Of a stretch of DNA of 64,000 bases, positions 39,774 to 46,532 are shown piece by piece; position 1 is the stretch's first letter, and each line of letters begins with the position of its first letter. Origin of the DNA: an uncultured Prevotellaceae bacterium (GTDB lineage: Bacteria; Bacteroidota; Bacteroidia; Bacteroidales; Bacteroidaceae). Under the pieces are notes generated by a model that did no database searches, was not told the DNA's origin, and was given only the letters and a program-made list of their open reading frames with translations. The DNA lies in NCBI GenBank assembly GCA_947167935.1, contig CAMVJU010000004.1, positions 1-64,000 of the forward strand. The letters run 5' to 3'. A program made the translations under genes and the position numbers.

Positions 39774-42491
39774 TTATTTAACGTCATGGATGCCAAAGTC
39801 GTGCTGTTGACGCTCTACTTCCTCCAAAGTTCGGCGGCGTTCCTCCTCCGACATCATTGTGGGGCTAGGTGTACTAGTTGAGCTAGTCAAACAAGTTTTA
39901 CTGGAAACGACAGCATAGCATTGGGGCAATGCTGGGGGCACGCTTTCTATAAGTAATGTGTCTGCTGTCGGCGCGTGTACTCCCTCAAACGTAGGCCGTG
40001 CGATAATGCGGATTTGACCTGCCGTGTGCGTAGAGCGCACCAGCACTGGTGCTGAGCCCCATTCTACAATACGCGGATTAGCCATGATACCAGCATCGCC
40101 GATAATGGTGCCCTCACCCTCGACAATGAACGTCACATGCTCGCGTGCCTGACGTCGCACGTGTCCCTCGTCATCGGTCACTTCAGCCACCACGACGATG
40201 AAGTCGCTACCGTTGGCTACGAGTTTTTTGCCCATTTCATCGGCATATAATCTCAGTTTGGTGCTACGACGTGCCGGCATTTTCTCTTCGCGAATGACTA
40301 CCTCTCCATTGACGATGCCCTCGGCCACCAGCTTTACTTTTTGCCAGGAACGCTGTGTGTAGCTAAGCGAGCGCGCCTGCCAGAAGTCCCAAAAGCCCTT
40401 GAACACCACGGGTGCGTTGGGAACGCCGTTGGTGTCGTGCACCACTGGCAACGTGGCACTCTTCCAGCCGTCAAGAGCCGTGAGCCGTACGCTGTCGCAG
40501 TTGCTGAATATAGTGACATCCTCTGGCGACGATTGTGTCATCTCATGGGCGATGAAAAGAACAGGCCCAACCCCTCCCTTGTAGGGAGGGGAGGCATTAC
40601 CTTGCACGCCCATATTGTCTATAGAGATATCTCCTCCCCTCCCTATAGGGGAGGGGTTGGGGGTGGGTCTTTGACTTCTAATTGCCTCAAATGCATACTT
40701 CTTCTGGCGGAACGCATCGTACAGTCCGCCGAAGTAGGCGTCAGGATGATAGCCGCGCTGGTGGTCAAATGGGTGCCACTGGCAACCACCGATGAACTGC
40801 CGCTGGCCGCGGAATATCATGCCGTAGGTGTTGGTCAGCGAAAGCGCCTGTGCCAGCTGTGCGTGTTCGCCCCAGGCACGGCAAGCACGGTTGATGGCAT
40901 TGTGCGCGTACCAGTCATCAACGTATTCGCCCCATTCACGGGTGAAGACACATTTGTCGGTTTCGTAATTGCCAATGTTATCAGCCCAGTCATAGAGCAC
41001 GTCGTAGTTGTCTTTCACGCCTTCGGAGTTCATGTCTGCGGCAGCAACGGGGCGTCCGGGCCACGGGAACTCTTCACGTGTAATAGCCAGCGCTTCAAGG
41101 GCGAAGTCCTTGGGATAGCGTGTCTCGTTAAGGATTGGCTCCCACATCAGCACGGAGGGGTGGTTGCGATCGCGGCGGATGATGCGTCGGGTGTTGTCAT
41201 GTACCTTCTCTGCCCATCCGCTTTCCTTGTTCCAATACTGCCATCCTGGCGTTGGAACGATGACAAAAAGGCCCATTTCATCGCATGCATCCATGAAGGC
41301 AGGATCTTGCGGATAGTGGGCAGCGCGTATAATTGTAAAGCCAGCGTCCTTCAGACGTTTGGCATCGCGCCATTGCTGACTGTTGGGCATAGCATTCCCT
41401 ACATAGGCGAAGTCCTGATGGCGGTTGGCACCCACTAACTGGTGATAGGGCTTGCCGTTGAGCCAAAAACCATCCTTGCCACGGAATTCCGCTTTACGAA
41501 TGCCCATGCGCACGATGCCGCCGTCAAGAGCCCCACCCCCGGCCCCTCCCGCGGGGGGGAGGGGAGTGGTTACCTTGAGCTCTATGTTATAGAGGTAAGG
41601 ATGCTCCGGCGACCACAGGTGAGGATTCTTTAGTGTAGCGTGTAGCGTGTAGCGTGTAGAGTTGGCTACCGCCTTTGTTTGGCGTAGGGTTTTGACTATG
41701 CGGCCGTCAGCATCCCTGATGGTTGCCTCTACCTTAACGGTAATGGCTCTCCTCCCTATAGGGAGGGGTTGGGGGTGGGTCTGTTCCACCTCCACGTCAA
41801 TGAACACATCGGCGCTCTTTTCAGAGATGTTGTCGTAGTGCAGGAAGACACCGCCATCGGCAACAATGTCGCGTTCCAGCGGATCGGTGATGTGTATAGC
41901 GCTACGGCCGATGAGCCACACGTCGCGGTAGATACCGCCGTGGTAGGCAAAGTCTAATTGTGCCTGTTTCTTTCCGGGTGGATAGGATTTGTCGTCGCTG
42001 TTGTCGGCTTTGACGGCGATAAGGCAGCTGTCGCCTGCGTTAACGCCTAATTCAGAAAGGTTGACGATAATAGGTAGGTAACCGCCCTCGTTTGTTTTTG
42101 CCAGCTGTCCGTTGACAAAAATCTCCTGCTTTCCCATGATGGCCTCAAAGTGCACAATAAGCTCTTTGTCCTGCATGTCGGCAGGCACCACAAATTGTTT
42201 CCTATACCAGCACACGCCTTGATAGTTGCGGCCTCCACTAGCTTCAGCTGGTATGAGCTGCACCGTATGTGGCGCGCATACAACTGGCCAAAGACTGTCG
42301 TCAAAACCGATGGAATGGGCATTTTCTGCATCTCCTAAGCAAAAACGCCAGCCCTCGTTGAAATTGTATACGATGCGACCGCTGCCCTCCAAGGGGAAGA
42401 GTCCGGCCACGGAGGGTTGTGCCCCTGCAGGGCTAAACGACAAATGGCAAATGAAAAATGAAAGGGCTGCCGCCAGAAGTCTTTGGGTCAT
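39774..42491 (-). CDS. glycoside hydrolase family 2 enzyme (beta-galactosidase-like)
   Basis: A 905-aa exported GH2 enzyme (signal peptide to SPAGAQ). In order: sugar-binding jelly roll (NFNEGWRFCLGDA..., YRKQFVVP, HYGG-like YHGGIYRDVWLI), immunoglobulin-like domain, TIM barrel with GANRHQDFAYVG, acid/base Glu456 in PILNET, and a candidate nucleophile in FTREWGEY, then C-terminal beta domains. GH2 includes beta-galactosidases, mannosidases and glucuronidases; specificity cannot be fixed, though galactosidase is most likely. Four G/C-rich palindromes are encoded in frame (near residues 240, 315, 612 and 637, for example THPQPLPIGRRA and RPTPNPSPIGRGGD), and a 9-bp ACTAGT repeat gives LTSSTST near the C-terminus. 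The start is 3 bp after the stop of the DUF4038 gene. Confidence 0.9.
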   Translation of the reverse strand: MTQRLLAAALSFFICHLSFSPAGAQPSVAGLFPLEGSGRIVYNFNEGWRFCLGDAENAHSIGFDDSLWPVVCAPHTVQLIPAEASGGRNYQGVCWYRKQFVVPADMQDKELIVHFEAIMGKQEIFVNGQLAKTNEGGYLPIIVNLSELGVNAGDSCLIAVKADNSDDKSYPPGKKQAQLDFAYHGGIYRDVWLIGRSAIHITDPLERDIVADGGVFLHYDNISEKSADVFIDVEVEQTHPQPLPIGRRAITVKVEATIRDADGRIVKTLRQTKAVANSTRYTLHATLKNPHLWSPEHPYLYNIELKVTTPLPPAGGAGGGALDGGIVRMGIRKAEFRGKDGFWLNGKPYHQLVGANRHQDFAYVGNAMPNSQQWRDAKRLKDAGFTIIRAAHYPQDPAFMDACDEMGLFVIVPTPGWQYWNKESGWAEKVHDNTRRIIRRDRNHPSVLMWEPILNETRYPKDFALEALAITREEFPWPGRPVAAADMNSEGVKDNYDVLYDWADNIGNYETDKCVFTREWGEYVDDWYAHNAINRACRAWGEHAQLAQALSLTNTYGMIFRGQRQFIGGCQWHPFDHQRGYHPDAYFGGLYDAFRQKKYAFEAIRSQRPTPNPSPIGRGGDISIDNMGVQGNASPPYKGGVGPVLFIAHEMTQSSPEDVTIFSNCDSVRLTALDGWKSATLPVVHDTNGVPNAPVVFKGFWDFWQARSLSYTQRSWQKVKLVAEGIVNGEVVIREEKMPARRSTKLRLYADEMGKKLVANGSDFIVVVAEVTDDEGHVRRQAREHVTFIVEGEGTIIGDAGIMANPRIVEWGSAPVLVRSTHTAGQIRIIARPTFEGVHAPTADTLLIESVPPALPQCYAVVSSKTCLTSSTSTPSPTMMSEEERRRTLEEVERQQHDFGIHDVK
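39873..39896. repeat. in-frame 9-bp tandem repeat in the GH2 gene
   Basis: ACTAGTTGA, GCTAGTCAA and ACAAGTTTT start at 39873, 39882 and 39891. Read on the minus strand they encode TCLTSSTST. Same unit and period as at 12847-12888. Confidence 0.75.
40563..40670. repeat. two G/C-rich palindromic elements in opposite orientation inside the GH2 gene
   Basis: CCCCTCCC-n5-GGGAGGGG at 40571-40591 and the same core at 40636-40656, with flanks CCCAA before the first and TTGGGGGTGGGTCT after the second. They flank about 44 bp and are read in frame as RPTPNPSPIGRGGD and NASPPYKGGVGPV. Confidence 0.85.
41530..41782. repeat. two further G/C-rich palindromic elements inside the GH2 gene
   Basis: Cores CCCCTCCC...GGGAGGGG at 41543-41565 (encodes TTPLPPAGGAGGGA) and the perfect palindrome CCTCCCTATAGGGAGG at 41751-41766 followed by GGTTGGGGGTGGGTCT (encodes THPQPLPIGRRA). 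Both lie between conserved GH2 segments, so they look like insertions. Confidence 0.85.
42432..42464. repeat. TCATTT-type repeat forming the GH2 signal peptide
   Basis: On the minus strand, TCATTTTTCATTTGCC then ATTTGTCGTTTAGC encodes the hydrophobic core SFFICHLSFS, followed by the small palindrome CCCTGCAGGGG. The matching structure forms the signal peptides at 53084 and 54397. Confidence 0.7.
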
Positions 42492-42494
42492 GGC

Positions 42495-43952
42495 TTAGTG
42501 CTTTAGGATGGTGGTGGCTTCCTTGCTGATATAATCTTTAGAGCTGTCGATGGCAATAAGTACGCGGTCGCTCTGCCGCAGGTAGGCGCTGTCGAAGGTG
42601 AAGTCTATGCCGCGTTTGCTGTCGTAGTCGCCGCAAAAAACGACGGTTCCATCGGCAGGATTCATCACCCACACGTTCTTTTTCTTGCCCGAAATCTTAG
42701 TGAGGTCAAGCTGCATGGGCTTGCCGCTGTAGTTATAGACGAGCAGATAGTCGTTGCCGCGCGTAGCGATGATCCAATCATAACGTTCGCCGTTGGGGCT
42801 GACGATGATGCTCTGGTCATTGCGGCCTTCGGTGAAGGGCACGCTCAGCATCAGTGCCTTCAGGTATTTCATCTGCTGGTAGCCCGGGGCTTTCAGGGCG
42901 TCCCACCATGCTTTCTCCGCGCCAAAGGAACCGAGCACGCCAGGCCGCATAAACTGCATGATGCTATTGTGACCGTAGGTGTGGCCGAAACTGCCGGCAA
43001 AAACCGACCAGTAGGCATAGCGGCGTACATCATAGTCCTGCCAGCGCGGTGCAGAGAAATCGTGCAGCCCCTGCGGAATGTCCTCATACGACGGCTCACC
43101 GTCGATGACAGGCTTGCGCTCACCCTTTACCTCACGTCCCGCAATCTGCTCCTGTTTGTCGCCAAAGCTCATCGACACATAGCGCCAGTTGTCCTCTTCG
43201 GTGTTGTCGCGGATGGTGTAGTCGCCGTCGCCATTTCGCTGCCCGTAGCGCCTATGCCCGCTCTGGAACATATTGAAGTCTAACCATTCGCGATCATTGT
43301 ACCACCATGCACTTGTGGTACGGCCCCGTGGATGGAAGGTCATCAGGTGATTGGGGTCCACCTCCTTGATGGCACGTGCGAGGGCATCCCAGCTTTCCAT
43401 ACCCTTGTCGCCCATGATGTCGCCGCCAATCATCCAGATGATGTTTGGCTTGTCTTTGTAGCGAAGCCCGATGAAATGGCCATATTTTGAGGCTTTCTCG
43501 GGTGTGAGACGCTTGATCTGTCCACCCCATATGCAGTCCATGGCGATGTAGATGCCCTGCCTTGCGGCCATGTCCACGATGTAGTCGAGATGATCCCAAT
43601 AGCCGTAGACGCCGGGCTTGGTGTAGGGTGTGAAGTCAAAACTGTCGTCAAAGGCTTGCTGCCCGAAGACATTGAACGTAGGATAGTTGCTGTCGAGCAC
43701 CTGTACCTGTTCCACGTTGTAGCCCTGCTCATGCTCGCGGGTGAGGTAGAACTCCACCTCGTCGCGATTCAGCCTTTCGGGCATGAGCCATGCCGTGTTG
43801 CCCAGCCAGAAGAATGGCGTGCCGTTTTCATGCACGAGATACTGGTGGTTGTCCGACACGCGTAGGCGGCCGTTGTCCCATGGTTTCTGCGCTGTGGCTG
43901 TTAGGGCTGCAACACCCACTACCACCAACGTAGCGATGATGATTCTTTTCAT
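42495..43952 (-). CDS. DUF4038/GH140-like glycoside hydrolase
   Basis: A 485-aa exported enzyme. Met 43952 opens the signal peptide MKRIIIATLVVVGVAALTATAQ; an upstream Met lies before it. The (beta/alpha)8 domain (about 25-380) has GTPFFWLGNTAWLMPERLNRDEVEFYL, IWMIGGDIMGDKGME and AYWSVFAGSFGHTYGHNSIMQF, typical of the DUF4038 family that includes GH140 apiosidases. The C-terminal 90 residues are the collagen-binding-like beta domain (LLVYNYSGKPMQLDL, VWVMNPADG). Substrate uncertain: GH140 acts on apiose in rhamnogalacturonan-II, but many relatives are uncharacterised. First gene of a unit with GH2, behind a well-formed promoter. Confidence 0.85.
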   Translation of the reverse strand: MKRIIIATLVVVGVAALTATAQKPWDNGRLRVSDNHQYLVHENGTPFFWLGNTAWLMPERLNRDEVEFYLTREHEQGYNVEQVQVLDSNYPTFNVFGQQAFDDSFDFTPYTKPGVYGYWDHLDYIVDMAARQGIYIAMDCIWGGQIKRLTPEKASKYGHFIGLRYKDKPNIIWMIGGDIMGDKGMESWDALARAIKEVDPNHLMTFHPRGRTTSAWWYNDREWLDFNMFQSGHRRYGQRNGDGDYTIRDNTEEDNWRYVSMSFGDKQEQIAGREVKGERKPVIDGEPSYEDIPQGLHDFSAPRWQDYDVRRYAYWSVFAGSFGHTYGHNSIMQFMRPGVLGSFGAEKAWWDALKAPGYQQMKYLKALMLSVPFTEGRNDQSIIVSPNGERYDWIIATRGNDYLLVYNYSGKPMQLDLTKISGKKKNVWVMNPADGTVVFCGDYDSKRGIDFTFDSAYLRQSDRVLIAIDSSKDYISKEATTILKH

Positions 43953-43982
43953 GGTCGATTCTTTCTTTAAGTAGTTCGGGCG

Positions 43983-44014
43983 CAAAGTTATCACATTATT
44001 TTTAAATATGCAAA
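43983..44014 (-). promoter_or_regulatory. promoter of the DUF4038/GH2 unit
   Basis: On the minus strand TTTG (44014-44011), 20 bp, TAACTTTG (43990-43983); 31 bp from the start codon. Confidence 0.8.
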
Positions 44015-44031
44015 CATTCTTTGTTTTTTCC

Positions 44032-44062
44032 TTTGTATGTTAAGGAATAATCGTTAAATTTG
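44032..44062 (+). promoter_or_regulatory. promoter of the DUF5703-type gene
   Basis: TTTG at 44032-44035, 19 bp, TAAATTTG at 44055-44062. The first ATG (44067) is only 5 bp after the -7 box, so the message would be nearly leaderless unless translation starts at the in-frame ATG at 44079. Divergent from and interleaved with the promoter at 43983-44014. Confidence 0.75.
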
Positions 44063-44066
44063 CGCC

Positions 44067-46298
44067 ATGAATACAAAAATGATATCCTTTAGAATTGCAG
44101 TCTTTCTGATAGCTGTCCTGTCTTTTTCAACAGTTAGTGCGGGGAAACGTCCCTACATGCCGAAGGACATAGTGTGGAAGACGCAGAGCTGCAACAGCAG
44201 TGAGTCAATGCCCTGTGGCGGCCATGACATCGGCATGAATATATGGGTGGAGAACGGCGACCTGCTGTTCTATGTGCAGCAGAGCGGCTGGTTCGACGAG
44301 AACAATACGCTGCTGAAGGCTGGACGGTGGCGCCTGCATATCGACGGCGACCCCTTCGGCAAACGCGACTTCGAGCAGCGCTTGTGTCTGGAGGAGGGCT
44401 GCGTCTATGTGAAGGGTGGTGGCGTGAAGGTGCGCATCTGGGCCGATGTCCAAGAGCCGGTCGTGTTTGTTGCGACTCAGTCGCAACAAACAAAACGGGC
44501 CACGCTGAGCTACGAGAGCTGGCGCTATAAAGACCGCCCCGTCACTAAAGCCGAGGGGCAGCAATGCTCCTACAAATGGCTGACCCCTGCGGATCTTGTT
44601 ACCTATGCCGACAGCATCGAGCCCGATGACAACCAGCTTACCTTCACTCACAAGAACAGAGAGCGCACAGTTTTTGACTATACTGTGGAGCGTGAGCACT
44701 TGGAGAGCATCAAGGACTCGCTCTACAACCCCATTGGTTCGCTATTGATGAAAGGTGTCATGTATGCGCCGGGCTTCCACTACACCGGCACCGAAAAAGG
44801 AGAATATGCCGGCACAGACTATCAAGCCTGGAATTATTCCTGTGATGACTTGCGCTTCTCTGGAGTGATGATTGACCTGCGATATCTGAATCATCAGCGC
44901 TATGAACTCGATGTCGTGGACGGCTGTGGCACCGTGGCCCCGTTCGCCTTCCCTGAGTTGAAGCAGAGCGATTCGCAGCGGCGCAGCCACAACTGGTGGT
45001 ACATCTACTGGCAGACCAGCTTCATACAGCTCGACACTAAGGACAAGGCCGCGCAGACAATGGTACGTAATTATGAATTGATGCGCTACATGCTGGGCTG
45101 CAATGCCGATGGCGAGTGGCCTACGAAGTTCAACGGCGGACTCTTCACGTTTGATCCCGTTTTTGTCGATTCCACCGCTACTTTTACACCCGACTACCGC
45201 AAGTGGGGAGGCGGCACTATGACGGCACAAAACCAGCGTTTGGTCTATTGGCCAATGGTGAAGAGTGGTGACTGGGACGTGCTCATGCCGCAGCTCAACA
45301 CCTACCTGCGCCTGTTGCCCAACGCTGTGAAACGCTCACAATTCTATTGGGGTCACGGCGGCGCCTCCTTCACTGAGCAGCTGGAGAATTTCGGTCTGCC
45401 CAATGTGGCCGAATACGGCAAGCATAAAGAGGGCGACGACCTGGGCGTGGAGAAGAACAAATGGCTGGAGTATGAGTGGGACACGGCCTTGGAGTTCTGC
45501 CAAATGTACGTCAAGATTCTGCCGTGGTATCCTGACTCGACATTGGAGAAATACTATGAGATGGTAGAAGAGACAAAGCGTTTCTTCCATGAACACTACG
45601 AATGGGAGGCGAAGAAACGTGGCGAGAAGTCGTATGACGACGACTTTAACCTCATTATCTATCCGGGCTCGGGCTGTGAAACCTATAAGATGGCGCGCAA
45701 CCCCGCCAGTACCATCGCTGCCCTGAAGGCGCTGAACTACGATTTCGACGGCATCCCTGACATTCCCCTTTGTGTCATCGACGGCGACACCTGCATTGCG
45801 CCGGCTGAGAGCTGGGAACGCATCCAGAATAGCGAGGTGCCCCAGCTCTATCCCGTTTTCCCCTGGCGCATCTACGGTGTGGGGAAACCGCATCTCAACA
45901 TCGCGCGCAATACCTATTTTAAAGACCCGCATGCCCTTGAGATGCGCAGCACGAAAGGCTGGAAGCAGGACAATATCTGGGCTGCGTGCCTGGGTCTTAC
46001 CGAAGAGGCAAGGCGACTGAACACCGAGAAGCTGAGCGATGGGCCTTACCGCTTTCCTGCCTTCTACGATGCAGGCTTTGACTGGGCTCCTGACCTGAAT
46101 CGCGGCGGTGCCGGCATGATTGGCGTGCAGGAGATGCTGGTGCAGGAAGATTCCGACAATAATCCTGTTCTTTTCCCCGCATGGCCGCGCGAATGGGACT
46201 GCAGTTTCCGCCTCTACATCTCAGGCCGTCGCTGCATCGACGCTACCCTTAAGAACGGTGTCATCACTTACACAGAAGACGGCGTAGAAGGAGAGTAA
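44067..46298 (+). CDS. DUF5703-type exported glycan-active protein, (alpha/alpha)6-like
   Basis: A 743-aa exported protein (signal peptide to TVSAG). The N-terminus WKTQSCNSSESMPCGGHDIGMNIWVENGDLLFYVQQSGWFDENNTLLK is the DUF5703 signature seen in Bacteroidetes PULs. The rest has the helical spacing and Trp-rich motifs of (alpha/alpha)6-barrel glycosidases (GH65/GH95-like; NWWYIYWQTSFIQLD, QFYWGHGGASFTEQLENFG, FPAWPREWDCSFRL). Activity and substrate are not established from sequence. A start at 44079 (MISFRIAVFLIAVLSF) is equally good as a signal peptide and fits the promoter better. A perfect 27-bp palindrome at 44465-44491 is encoded in frame as VFVATQSQQT. Confidence 0.75.
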   Translation: MNTKMISFRIAVFLIAVLSFSTVSAGKRPYMPKDIVWKTQSCNSSESMPCGGHDIGMNIWVENGDLLFYVQQSGWFDENNTLLKAGRWRLHIDGDPFGKRDFEQRLCLEEGCVYVKGGGVKVRIWADVQEPVVFVATQSQQTKRATLSYESWRYKDRPVTKAEGQQCSYKWLTPADLVTYADSIEPDDNQLTFTHKNRERTVFDYTVEREHLESIKDSLYNPIGSLLMKGVMYAPGFHYTGTEKGEYAGTDYQAWNYSCDDLRFSGVMIDLRYLNHQRYELDVVDGCGTVAPFAFPELKQSDSQRRSHNWWYIYWQTSFIQLDTKDKAAQTMVRNYELMRYMLGCNADGEWPTKFNGGLFTFDPVFVDSTATFTPDYRKWGGGTMTAQNQRLVYWPMVKSGDWDVLMPQLNTYLRLLPNAVKRSQFYWGHGGASFTEQLENFGLPNVAEYGKHKEGDDLGVEKNKWLEYEWDTALEFCQMYVKILPWYPDSTLEKYYEMVEETKRFFHEHYEWEAKKRGEKSYDDDFNLIIYPGSGCETYKMARNPASTIAALKALNYDFDGIPDIPLCVIDGDTCIAPAESWERIQNSEVPQLYPVFPWRIYGVGKPHLNIARNTYFKDPHALEMRSTKGWKQDNIWAACLGLTEEARRLNTEKLSDGPYRFPAFYDAGFDWAPDLNRGGAGMIGVQEMLVQEDSDNNPVLFPAWPREWDCSFRLYISGRRCIDATLKNGVITYTEDGVEGE
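44465..44491. repeat. in-frame palindromic element, copy 2 of the VAT.SQQT type
   Basis: Perfect 13-bp arms GTTTGTTGCGACT and AGTCGCAACAAAC around one base. Its relative at 7274-7300 lies in an unrelated gene on the other strand and encodes nearly the same peptide. Confidence 0.85.
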
Positions 46299-46318
46299 AA
46301 ACACTTCGTCCCAAAAAA

Positions 46319-46375
46319 TCCCAAGGCCTGGGAAAAAAGTCCCAAGGCCTGGGACAAAAATCCCAAGGCTTGGGA
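46319..46375. repeat. triple 15-bp palindrome array, 21-bp period (copy A)
   Basis: TCCCAAGGCCTGGGA at 46319 and 46340 and TCCCAAGGCTTGGGA at 46361, exactly 21 bp apart with A-rich spacers, just after the DUF5703-type gene. A second array with the same unit and period is at 61345-61401. Confidence 0.9.
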
Positions 46376-46376
46376 C

Positions 46377-46418
46377 TAAAAAACGCCCTGCTCGGATTTC
46401 TTTCCGAACAGGGCAGAT
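46377..46418. terminator. bidirectional terminator between the DUF5703-type and DUF5123 genes
   Basis: A 12-bp stem with one mismatch, GCCCTGCTCGGA (46385-46396) with TCCGAACAGGGC (46403-46414). ATTTTAT follows on the plus strand and GTTTTTTAG on the minus strand. It sits between two convergent genes. Confidence 0.8.
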
Positions 46419-46430
46419 TTTATGTAGTAA

Positions 46431-46532
46431 GTTCTTCTCTTACTTAATCACGACCTTGAGCTTCGCTCGAGCTCGTTCCCGTTTGGAAGAACTCGAGCAA
46501 GCTCGGTTCTTCACTCACTTAATCACGACCTT
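46431..46532. repeat. hairpin cassette duplicating the 3' end of the DUF5123 gene
   Basis: A 27-bp direct repeat (ending ACTTAATCACGACCTT) occurs at 46431-46457 and 46506-46532; the second copy covers the last codons and stop of the gene. Between them are hairpin AAGAAC.CGAGC with its complement and a GAGCTCGAGC segment. The intact tail also matches 28572-28603 (31 of 32 bases) beyond another KVVIK gene. Confidence 0.85.

Noticed and set aside
40341..41438. 365-codon plus-strand open frame
   Set aside because: Antisense to the conserved GH2 barrel.
46319..46375. CRISPR-like regular repeats
   Set aside because: Only three units, 6-bp spacers and palindromic repeats; no cas genes. The same applies to 61345-61401 and the 22-bp array at 14102.
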